Assembly: GCA_937957815.1 (NCBI GenBank)
Contig: CALFXN010000286.1
Span: 1-18,364 of the forward strand
DNA from: an uncultured Synergistales bacterium
GTDB lineage: Bacteria; Synergistota; Synergistia; Synergistales; Aminobacteriaceae
DNA length: 18,364 nucleotides
Direction of reading: 5' to 3'
A program made the translations under genes and the position numbers. The number at the start of each line of letters is the position of its first letter. Position 1 is the stretch's first letter. The notes beneath the pieces were generated by a model. That model was not told the origin of the DNA. It saw only the letters and a program-made list of their open reading frames with translations, and searched no databases. Below are positions 1 through 6,177 of this stretch, piece by piece.

Positions 1-394
1 CATGTGGCTCGGGGATTTCACGCAGTACGTATTCGTTTTCATGGCGCTCTGCGCGATCGCGTTCACGACGCGCGACGACGCGCACACGTCGGTGGACATC
101 CTGAGTCAGCTGCTCTTCGCCGGCAGGCCGCGGGCGATGCGCGCCTACAAGGTTTTCATTTATATCCTGACGCTCGTGACGTTCGGATACTTCCACGGCC
201 CAATGCTGCAGTTCGCGGTCCGGGCGATGAAGTATCCCTCGTACGGGACGATGGTCCCGTGGTTCAATACGTCGTGGCTGATCGTGACGTGCTACGTCAT
301 GCTCGTTCTCTGCATTCTGCATACGGCGGTGAGCCTCGCGAGGCAGTTCGGATTCCCCGCGTCGGAGTCCGGCGCCGCGAAGGAGGTCGAGTGA
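1..394 (+). CDS. TRAP transporter small permease (DctQ family), 5' end cut by window
   Basis: This is the small membrane subunit of a tripartite ATP-independent periplasmic transporter, which drives uptake of a carboxylate-type substrate with the ion gradient. The visible 130 residues contain the conserved central DctQ segment, an aromatic stretch ending in an alanine-rich helix followed by a charged Arg-Asp-Asp-Ala-His and Val-Asp-Ile-Leu motif (about residues 3-37). Two further hydrophobic helices follow at about 49-66 and 90-112. DctQ proteins are usually about 160 residues with four helices, so roughly the first 40 residues probably lie upstream. The ATG at position 2 is then likely an internal Met. 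The stop is one base before the ATG of the large permease, a tight pairing typical of dctQ-dctM. The solute-binding protein (DctP) is not visible and may lie upstream. The substrate cannot be read from this subunit. Confidence 0.88.
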   Translation, partial: MWLGDFTQYVFVFMALCAIAFTTRDDAHTSVDILSQLLFAGRPRAMRAYKVFIYILTLVTFGYFHGPMLQFAVRAMKYPSYGTMVPWFNTSWLIVTCYVMLVLCILHTAVSLARQFGFPASESGAAKEVE

Positions 395-395
395 G

Positions 396-1730
396 ATGGG
401 CGGAGCGACCGTAGCGCTCGTGACGCTCTTCGTCGGCATGGCGGTCGGTATGCCGCTCTGTTGGCTCTTCATCGGAAGTTCCGTCGCGGGGCTGCTCGCG
501 ACCGGGTCGCCGGTGACGTTTCTTGCCGGGACGTTCTTTCACGCCGTCGACAACTACGTCCTGACGGCCGTCGCGTTCTTCATCTTCGCGGGAAGCCTGC
601 TTTCGGAGGCCGGGCTCGCCGACAGGATCGTGCGGTTTTCCTACGCACTCGTCGGACGCCTGCGCGGCGGCATGGAGGCTGTCGGGATCGTCGCGACGCT
701 CTTCCTCGGCGCGCTCACGGGATCCTCGATCCCGTGCATCTCGGCGCTGATACCGCTGCTCGTGCCCCGGCTCGAGCGGTACGGGTACGAGAAGCGGTAC
801 ACGGCCGCTGTCCTGTGTTCGTGCTGCTTCCTCGGGTACCTGATCCCGCCGAGCGTCCCGGCGCTGCTGTACTGTCTCATCGCGCAGCAATCGGTATCCG
901 CGATGTTCCTCGCGACCGTGATTCCGGGGCTCCTGATCGCCGGGGGCTATGCGATCCTGAACTACATCATCTGTCCGAAATACGTGAACCCGGAGCTTAT
1001 CCGGGAGGCACCTCCGACACCCGCGACGTTCGGCGAATCGATGCGGGAACTCCGGAGCGCCACGTGGGTGGCGCTTCCGGCCCTCGGGTGTCCCGCACTG
1101 ATCATGGTCGGAATCTACGGCGGCATCTGCACGCCCAACGAAGCAGGGGCGATCGCGGCCGTCTACTGCCTGATCGTCGGATTTTTCGTCTACAGGGAGC
1201 TCACGATCGAGGGGACGCGCCGGGCGCTGTACAGCTCCGTGCTGTCGATCGGTGTCGTCATCGTTCTGATCGCCACCGGGACGGTCTTCGGGCGCTACCT
1301 CATCAAAATCGGCGTCGCCCAGATGGTCGCGAACTACGCGATGAGCCTGTTCCACACGAAAGCGATGATTTTGCTCTCGATGAACGTCGTGTTGCTGGTT
1401 CTCGGGATGTTCATCGACGGAACGCCGATCCTCGTGCTCGCGGTTCCGCTGTTCCTGCCGCTCATGCAACAGCTTGGCGTCAATCTCGTGCATCTCGGAT
1501 CCATCGTCATCCTGAACATCGGGCTCGGCGTCATCACGCCTCCGTTCGCGATGTCGCTGTTCGTGGGGACGCGTCTCTCAGGGTGCTCGTACATGGAACT
1601 CGCGACGATCGTCCTCAAATTCTTCGTCTTCGTCGGCATTCCGGTACTTCTGCTGACGACCTATGTCCCCGCACTGTCCTGCTGGCTTCCCTCGTTCGTC
1701 CTCGGGTCGGAAGTTGTCGGAAGCTGGTAG
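396..1730 (+). CDS. TRAP transporter large permease (DctM family)
   Basis: This is the main transport channel of the same TRAP system, an integral inner-membrane protein of 444 residues, which is normal for the family (about 425-440). Family landmarks are visible. An N-terminal hydrophobic block is followed by an Ala-Asp-Arg-Ile-Val-Arg-Phe segment and an Arg-Gly-Gly-Met loop. Then come a Gly-Ser-Ser-Ile-Pro stretch, an Ile-Pro-Pro-Ser motif, and near the C-terminus Asp-Gly-Thr-Pro followed by Ile-Thr-Pro-Pro-Phe. The ATG at 396 has an AAGGAGG ribosome site at 380-386 inside the end of the dctQ-like gene. The two genes are therefore almost certainly co-transcribed and translationally close. 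The next gene, a D-aminoacylase, begins 52 bases downstream with no terminator between, which suggests that the imported compound is an N-acyl-D-amino acid or a related amide. That link is inference from gene order. Confidence 0.93.
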   Translation: MGGATVALVTLFVGMAVGMPLCWLFIGSSVAGLLATGSPVTFLAGTFFHAVDNYVLTAVAFFIFAGSLLSEAGLADRIVRFSYALVGRLRGGMEAVGIVATLFLGALTGSSIPCISALIPLLVPRLERYGYEKRYTAAVLCSCCFLGYLIPPSVPALLYCLIAQQSVSAMFLATVIPGLLIAGGYAILNYIICPKYVNPELIREAPPTPATFGESMRELRSATWVALPALGCPALIMVGIYGGICTPNEAGAIAAVYCLIVGFFVYRELTIEGTRRALYSSVLSIGVVIVLIATGTVFGRYLIKIGVAQMVANYAMSLFHTKAMILLSMNVVLLVLGMFIDGTPILVLAVPLFLPLMQQLGVNLVHLGSIVILNIGLGVITPPFAMSLFVGTRLSGCSYMELATIVLKFFVFVGIPVLLLTTYVPALSCWLPSFVLGSEVVGSW

Positions 1731-1782
1731 GAACGCGATATATCGCCGCACGGGAATGCGTGCGGTCAAGGAGAGCGAAAGT

Positions 1783-3390
1783 ATGAAAATGGACTTGGCG
1801 TTACGGAACGGATTCCTTTTCGACGGGACGGGAAACCCGGCTGTGAGAACCGATATCGGCGTCCGGGACGGACGCATCGCGCGCGTCGGCCGGATCGGAG
1901 AGGGCGAAGCCGTGCGGACCGTCGACGCGTCGGGACTGGCGATATGTCCCGGCTTCATCGATATTCACAACCACGTGGACAACGGCGTCCTCGCGTACCC
2001 TTCGGTGGACAGCTACGTCATGCAGGGCGTCACGACGTCGGTGACGGGCAACTGCGGCGCGTCCATGGCCCCGCTCGACGACCGGACGATCGACCTGTCG
2101 CGCCGGTATCTCGCGCCGTTCGTGCCGCCTTCGGAAGCGATCGACTGGCGCTGGCGGACGAACGCCGAATACATGGAGGCCATCGCACTGAACGGAACGG
2201 CGCAGAACCTCGCGTTCTTCGTCGGCCAAGGGACGATCCGGATCGCCGTGAAGGGCTTCTCGCCGTCCGCAGCGACCCCGGACGAGATGGACCGGATGCG
2301 CGAGCTGCTCCGAAACGCGCTCGACGACGGATGCTTCGGCCTGTCGAGCGGACTGATCTACCCGCCCGGAAGCTTCACGGGAGAGCGCGAACTCCTCGAA
2401 CTCGCGGGGGAACTCGCGCCTCGCGGCGCGATCTACGCGACGCATCTCCGCAACGAGGGAAACTATCTCGCCGAATCCGTCGCGGAGGCCCTCGAAATCG
2501 GCCGCCGGTGGAACGTCCCGGTGCAGCTCTCGCATCACAAGGCCGTCGGGCGTCCGAACTGGGGCAAGGTCCATCACACGCTCCGGATGATGGAAGAGGC
2601 GCGCGCTAAGGGCGTCGACGTCTGCTGCGACGCGTACCCGTACACGGCCGCGTCGACGACCGTGACGTCGCTTCTGCCGCCGTTCGCACACGAGGGCGGC
2701 GTGGCCGAAACGGTCCGGCGGCTCCGGAACGCGGAGGACCGCCTCCGGATGGCCGAGGAGATCCGCCGGAAGGGCTGCCAGTGGGAGAACTGGATCGCGG
2801 GCGCGGGGCTCGAAAACATCTTCGTGAGCGGGTGCGCCGTGCGTCCGGACGTCGAGGGGAAACACCTGAAGGAAATCGTCGACACGCTCTATCCCGGCCG
2901 CGAGGGGTTCGACGGGCTCTTCGACTTCCTCGCGGACATCGAGTGCCTCGCGACGATGATCGTGTTCGCGATCGACGAGGAGGACGTGAAGACGGTCCTC
3001 GCGCACCCGCTTTCGTGCGTCGCCTCCGATTCGTGGGCGTCGACGCCGTCGGCCGGAGGCAAGCCGCACCCCAGGGGGTACGGGACCTTCCCGCGCTTCC
3101 TGCGCCGCTACGTCCTCGACGGCAGGCTCATGACGCTTCAGGAGGGCGTCCGGAAGATCACGTCGATGCCGGCGTCGCGCCTTGGCCTTCCCGACCGCGG
3201 CCTGCTGCGCGAGGGCTTCCGGGCCGACATCACGGTCTTCGATCCCGAAAGAATCCGCGACACGGCGACCTTCACCGATCCGCACCACTTCCCCGAAGGG
3301 ATCCCGACCGTCGTCGTGAACGGCGTCGTGGTCGTGGACGACGGGCGGCTCACCGACAAACGGCCGGGGATGATCCTGCGGCGGGCGTAG
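1783..3390 (+). CDS. D-aminoacylase / N-acyl-D-amino-acid deacylase (amidohydrolase superfamily)
   Basis: This is a cytoplasmic zinc hydrolase that removes the acyl group from N-acyl-D-amino acids, releasing a D-amino acid and a carboxylate. The metal-site residues of the family can be placed: His62-x-His64, Cys91 in Gly-Asn-Cys-Gly, His221 in Ala-Thr-His-Leu-Arg, His251 in Leu-Ser-His-His-Lys, and Asp416 in Ala-Ser-Asp-Ser. The spacings His62 to Cys91 (29) and His221 to His251 (30) equal those I recall for the Alcaligenes faecalis enzyme. At 535 residues it is about 50 longer than that enzyme, mostly between His251 and Asp416. An open frame extends upstream to 1663 but overlaps dctM. I chose ATG 1783 because AAGGAG lies at 1768-1773 and the protein then begins at the usual small beta domain. 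It is the last gene of the TRAP operon. The acyl-residue preference (neutral, Asp or Glu type) cannot be decided here. Confidence 0.9.
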   Translation: MKMDLALRNGFLFDGTGNPAVRTDIGVRDGRIARVGRIGEGEAVRTVDASGLAICPGFIDIHNHVDNGVLAYPSVDSYVMQGVTTSVTGNCGASMAPLDDRTIDLSRRYLAPFVPPSEAIDWRWRTNAEYMEAIALNGTAQNLAFFVGQGTIRIAVKGFSPSAATPDEMDRMRELLRNALDDGCFGLSSGLIYPPGSFTGERELLELAGELAPRGAIYATHLRNEGNYLAESVAEALEIGRRWNVPVQLSHHKAVGRPNWGKVHHTLRMMEEARAKGVDVCCDAYPYTAASTTVTSLLPPFAHEGGVAETVRRLRNAEDRLRMAEEIRRKGCQWENWIAGAGLENIFVSGCAVRPDVEGKHLKEIVDTLYPGREGFDGLFDFLADIECLATMIVFAIDEEDVKTVLAHPLSCVASDSWASTPSAGGKPHPRGYGTFPRFLRRYVLDGRLMTLQEGVRKITSMPASRLGLPDRGLLREGFRADITVFDPERIRDTATFTDPHHFPEGIPTVVVNGVVVVDDGRLTDKRPGMILRRA

Positions 3391-3412
3391 GTCCGGGCAG
3401 AACTGAAGACTG

Positions 3413-3454
3413 AAGGGACCGGGGCTATCTTTCGCCCGGTCCCTTTCTTTTTTT
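3413..3454 (+). terminator. Intrinsic terminator of the TRAP/D-aminoacylase operon
   Basis: An 11-bp perfect GC-rich stem (arms 3413-3423 and 3435-3445) with an 11-base loop is followed by a T-rich tract to 3454 that is interrupted by one C. It lies 22 bases after the deacylase stop codon and cleanly separates this operon from the serine hydrolase gene. The remaining bases up to 3582 hold only a candidate promoter. Confidence 0.9.
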
Positions 3455-3511
3455 CTCCGCTGCGGGAATGCCTCTGCCGTCGCGCCCGCTTCCGACCGCT
3501 CATCTCCCGTA

Positions 3512-3540
3512 TTGCGGGGTCTGACTTTTCCGAATATCAT
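3512..3540 (+). promoter_or_regulatory. Candidate sigma70-type promoter for the serine hydrolase
   Basis: TTGCGG at 3512-3517 and TATCAT at 3535-3540 are separated by 17 bases, about 40 bases upstream of the ATG at 3583. The -10 hexamer matches consensus at five of six positions and the -35 at three of six. The site follows directly after a terminator, where a new promoter is needed. Confidence 0.45.
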
Positions 3541-3582
3541 GAGTTGCGGGGGAAACATTCATCCCGACAAGGAGTGATTCGG

Positions 3583-5697
3583 ATGAACCTGAAAGGGAAT
3601 CTGCCGAAACGAACGGCCTTCATGCTGGTCCTTTCCGTCCTCTTTCTGGGCGCCGGGTGCAGCGGGCTCGGCGGAAACGCGACCTTCTCGATGCAGGAGG
3701 CCGCGTCGTATGCGAAGACGCTGCTCGCGACGTATTCGTCGCCGTCCGTCTCCGTCGCGCTCGTCGAAAACGGGGTCGTTCAGTGGGCTCAGGCCTTCGG
3801 CGAGATCGACAAAAGGTCCGGACGCGCTCCGACGCCCGAGACGATGTTCGGCATCGGATCGACGAGCAAGATGATCGCGACGACGGCCGCGATGATCCTC
3901 GTCGACCGCGGACTCGTCTCCCTCGACCTGCCCTTCGCGACCTACGTGAACGATTTTTCGATGCAGTCGCCGGAGGCCGCGGACATCACGGTGCGGATGC
4001 TGCTGAACCATTCGTCGGGTTTCCCGGGAACCGAGTATCGGGGCTCCGTCCTGACGGCGCGCAATCCGGGGTACGTCGACAGCGTCCTCGAAACGCTCGC
4101 GGGGAGTCACCTCAAGCACGCGCCCGGCGACATGAACATCTACTGCAACGACGGCTTCACGCTCGTCGACAGACTCGTCTCGTCGGTGACGGGGACGGAT
4201 TACGTGACGTTCGTCCATGACGAGATCTTCGCGCCGCTCGGGATGACGCACAGCCGCTTCCCGACCGGCCCCTTCCCGGCCGGGAGCTACGCGCCGCAAT
4301 TCAACGCCGACGGGTCGCCGAAGCCGCAGGAGTACAACAACACCTTCGCGAGCGGGGGGCTCTATTCGACGCCGTCGGACCTCTGCCGGCTGCTCGCGAT
4401 GTTCGCGAACGGCGGCGAACTGGGCGGTGTCCGGGTCCTCTCGGAAGCGGCCGTGCAGGCGATGGGCGTCGACCAGACGATCGGCAAATTCAGGATGTGC
4501 GTCACGAAGGGCGTCCGGTACGGCCTCGGATGGGACACGGTCGTTCAGCCCGGCGTCGAACTCGCGGGACGGACGGCATGGGCGAAGGACGGCGAGACTG
4601 GCGTCTACGGTTCCTGCGTCCTGGTGATCCCGGATCTCAAACTCGGCGCGGCCGTCACGGGCGTCTCTGGGATCAAGTCCAGCCAGGCGACGGCGCTCGC
4701 GGAGCACGTGATTCTCGCGGCGCTCGTCGAACGCGGCCTTCTCGGGTCGATGCCAACCGTGCTGCCGGAGACGCCGAAAGAACGGGCGCAGACCCCGGAC
4801 CTTTCGGCGTACCTTCCGGGCTTCTACGCCTCGACCGGAGGTCTCCTGCGGATGGAACAGGACGCCCAAGGGAATCTCTCGATCCATATGCGGTCCGGAG
4901 GAGGCTGGACGCCCTACCTCGAAGGGCTTTCCTACCGGGTGAACGGGTACTTCTCGTCCGACGGCGACCCGAACACGGAGTTCGCCTTCGCCGAAGGGCG
5001 CGGAATGCGGTACGCGATGAACCGCGCCGCGGGCGCCTCGCGACTCTACCAGGACGAAACCCCGATGGTCCAGAAGATCGGGCCCGGAACGCCCCTGAGC
5101 GCGGCGTGGACGAGCCGCCTGTCGCGAACGTGGCTCCTCGTCAACATGCCGCCCATCTTCTACACGCTCGGCGCGACCTGGTATCCGTGCCTCGCGCTCG
5201 AGGCGCTCCCCGAACTGCCGGGGCTGATCTTCGCGAAGCCGCAGTCGAAGGAGACGTACTATCTCGTCCGGCCCGAAAGCGATACGTTCGCCGCAATGGG
5301 CATCACGATTCCCGCGGGGGGCGGCCGCGACCAGAACGAACTCGTCGTCACGGACGTCGGCGGCGAGGAGTGGATGCGCTTCGGGAGCTACCGCTTCCGG
5401 CCGCTCGAAACCGTTCCGGTCCTGTCGGCGGATGTCGCGCGCGACATCGAAATCGGGGCGGCGGGCGACGGCGAATGGCTCCGGCTCGACCCGGGCGTTT
5501 CGGGCGCGACGCTGACGGTCGCTCCGGAAGGGGACGCCTTCCGCTGGATGCTCTTCGACGCCTCGTTCACGTGCGTCGCGGACAGCGACGCTCGGGGGAC
5601 GGAGCCCCTGCCCGGCGCGCCGCTGGGAGGATATCTCCACCTGATGGGCGACGCGGGGGCGCGCTTCAGGGTGACACTCGCGGCGGCGGAAAAATAG
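3583..5697 (+). CDS. Lipoprotein serine hydrolase, beta-lactamase/class C family, with long C-terminal extension
   Basis: This is an exported serine hydrolase of the class C beta-lactamase / D,D-peptidase / esterase fold, 704 residues. The N-terminus has Lys/Arg residues, a hydrophobic core and a Leu-Gly-Ala-Gly-Cys lipobox with Cys26, so it is probably membrane-anchored outside the cytoplasm. Catalytic motifs are Ser93-Thr-Ser-Lys96 (SxxK), Tyr187-Cys-Asn189 (YxN) and a Lys335-Asp-Gly-Glu-Thr-Gly segment in the place of the usual Lys/His-Thr/x-Gly motif. The catalytic domain ends near residue 400. About 300 further residues look beta-rich and resemble the C-terminal lipocalin-like extensions seen on some family members, but I cannot assign them. 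The open frame reaches a TTG at 3544. ATG 3583 is preferred because AAGGAG sits at 3569-3574 and the signal peptide then starts correctly. Substrate (peptidoglycan peptide, D-amino-acid peptide or ester) is unknown. Antibiotic resistance should not be assumed. Confidence 0.87.
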   Translation: MNLKGNLPKRTAFMLVLSVLFLGAGCSGLGGNATFSMQEAASYAKTLLATYSSPSVSVALVENGVVQWAQAFGEIDKRSGRAPTPETMFGIGSTSKMIATTAAMILVDRGLVSLDLPFATYVNDFSMQSPEAADITVRMLLNHSSGFPGTEYRGSVLTARNPGYVDSVLETLAGSHLKHAPGDMNIYCNDGFTLVDRLVSSVTGTDYVTFVHDEIFAPLGMTHSRFPTGPFPAGSYAPQFNADGSPKPQEYNNTFASGGLYSTPSDLCRLLAMFANGGELGGVRVLSEAAVQAMGVDQTIGKFRMCVTKGVRYGLGWDTVVQPGVELAGRTAWAKDGETGVYGSCVLVIPDLKLGAAVTGVSGIKSSQATALAEHVILAALVERGLLGSMPTVLPETPKERAQTPDLSAYLPGFYASTGGLLRMEQDAQGNLSIHMRSGGGWTPYLEGLSYRVNGYFSSDGDPNTEFAFAEGRGMRYAMNRAAGASRLYQDETPMVQKIGPGTPLSAAWTSRLSRTWLLVNMPPIFYTLGATWYPCLALEALPELPGLIFAKPQSKETYYLVRPESDTFAAMGITIPAGGGRDQNELVVTDVGGEEWMRFGSYRFRPLETVPVLSADVARDIEIGAAGDGEWLRLDPGVSGATLTVAPEGDAFRWMLFDASFTCVADSDARGTEPLPGAPLGGYLHLMGDAGARFRVTLAAAEK

Positions 5698-5739
5698 CGG
5701 AACCGGGAAGAAATATGACCGATTCGGGCTTTCGGCCCC

Positions 5740-5768
5740 TTGCGTTTCAAAACTACCAGTAGTATAAC
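5740..5768 (+). promoter_or_regulatory. Candidate promoter of the XRE / VIT-VWA operon
   Basis: TTGCGT (5740-5745) and TATAAC (5763-5768) are spaced by 17 bases. The -10 hexamer matches consensus at five of six positions and the -35 at three. The -10 and the expected start point lie inside the large palindrome at 5749-5781, a geometry suited to repression. The predicted transcript would have a leader of about 40 bases before the GTG at 5818. Confidence 0.5.
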
Positions 5769-5781
5769 TACTGGTAGTTTT
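5749..5781. promoter_or_regulatory. Nested palindromic operator: two ACTAC-N2-GTAGT sites in a 33-bp inverted repeat
   Basis: Two 15-base arms (5749-5763 and 5767-5781) are perfectly complementary around a 3-base ATA centre. Each arm also contains its own small palindrome: ACTACCAGTAGT at 5752-5763 and ACTACTGGTAGT at 5767-5778, 15 bp apart centre to centre. This looks like a double site for a dimeric repressor, most likely the XRE protein encoded 37 bases downstream. The element is AT-rich against a GC-rich background. The right arm runs into a T-rich stretch, so it could also act as a terminator for the serine hydrolase gene, which otherwise has no clear one. Confidence 0.65.
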
Positions 5782-5817
5782 TGTTTCGAGACGTTGTGAC
5801 GGAGAGGAGGGAGGATC

Positions 5818-6177
5818 GTGACGGACCGGGTTCAGGAGCTGTTCGGGGCGGAGGACGTGAAGGCGCTGCGCCTGTGCCTCGGCTGCACGCAGGAAGAGTT
5901 CGCGAAGATCGTCGGCGTGACCGTCGCGGCGCTGAGCCGCTGGGAGACGGGGCGGGCCGTGCCTCGCGGACGCAACGCGACGCTGTTCGGGTTCCTGCGC
6001 GACCGGATGGACGCGGGGGCGGACCCGGAGACGCTCAAACGCCTTCTGCTGATCGGCGGGGCTCTTGCGTCCGGCGGCGATTCGCCCGTCGTCCTGATGA
6101 TGACCGGACGATTGACGAAGGAGGATCTGATGCGGGAACTCACGAATCTGTTCGCGAAAGAGGGGGCGAAACGATGA
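5818..6177 (+). CDS. XRE-family helix-turn-helix transcriptional regulator
   Basis: This is a 119-residue DNA-binding protein. Residues about 14-48 form a Cro/CI-type helix-turn-helix with the family pattern Thr-Gln-Glu-Glu-Phe-Ala, Val-Gly-Val-Thr, then Leu-Ser-Arg-Trp-Glu-Thr-Gly. The C-terminal 60 residues are unassigned. They contain a hydrophobic, Gly/Ala-rich segment and a final amphipathic helix, possibly for dimerisation. The start is GTG with a purine-rich ribosome site (GGAGGGAGG, about 5806-5814). The frame ends in an ATGA overlap with the VIT-VWA gene, so the two are translationally coupled. The double palindrome just upstream suggests autoregulation of the pair. The HTH resembles antitoxin-like XRE proteins, but no small toxin is adjacent and the partner is a large VWA protein instead. 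Confidence 0.85.
   Translation: MTDRVQELFGAEDVKALRLCLGCTQEEFAKIVGVTVAALSRWETGRAVPRGRNATLFGFLRDRMDAGADPETLKRLLLIGGALASGGDSPVVLMMTGRLTKEDLMRELTNLFAKEGAKR

Noticed and set aside
1801..3558. A 585-codon minus-strand open frame opposite the D-aminoacylase
   Set aside because: Low-complexity Arg/Val/Asp-rich translation typical of antisense shadow. It also crosses a strong intrinsic terminator.
3583..5697. Calling the serine hydrolase an antibiotic-resistance beta-lactamase
   Set aside because: The fold is shared by peptidases and esterases. The length, lipobox and altered third motif do not match classical AmpC enzymes.
5726..5738. GGGC/GCCC hairpin after the serine hydrolase as a terminator
   Set aside because: The stem is only four base pairs and no T-tract follows. 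The larger palindrome at 5749-5781 is the stronger candidate for any termination here.
5781..6173. In-frame upstream extension of the VIT-VWA frame through the XRE gene
   Set aside because: The XRE gene occupies this stretch in another frame with a good ribosome site and HTH. The ATG in the ATGA overlap is the natural start.
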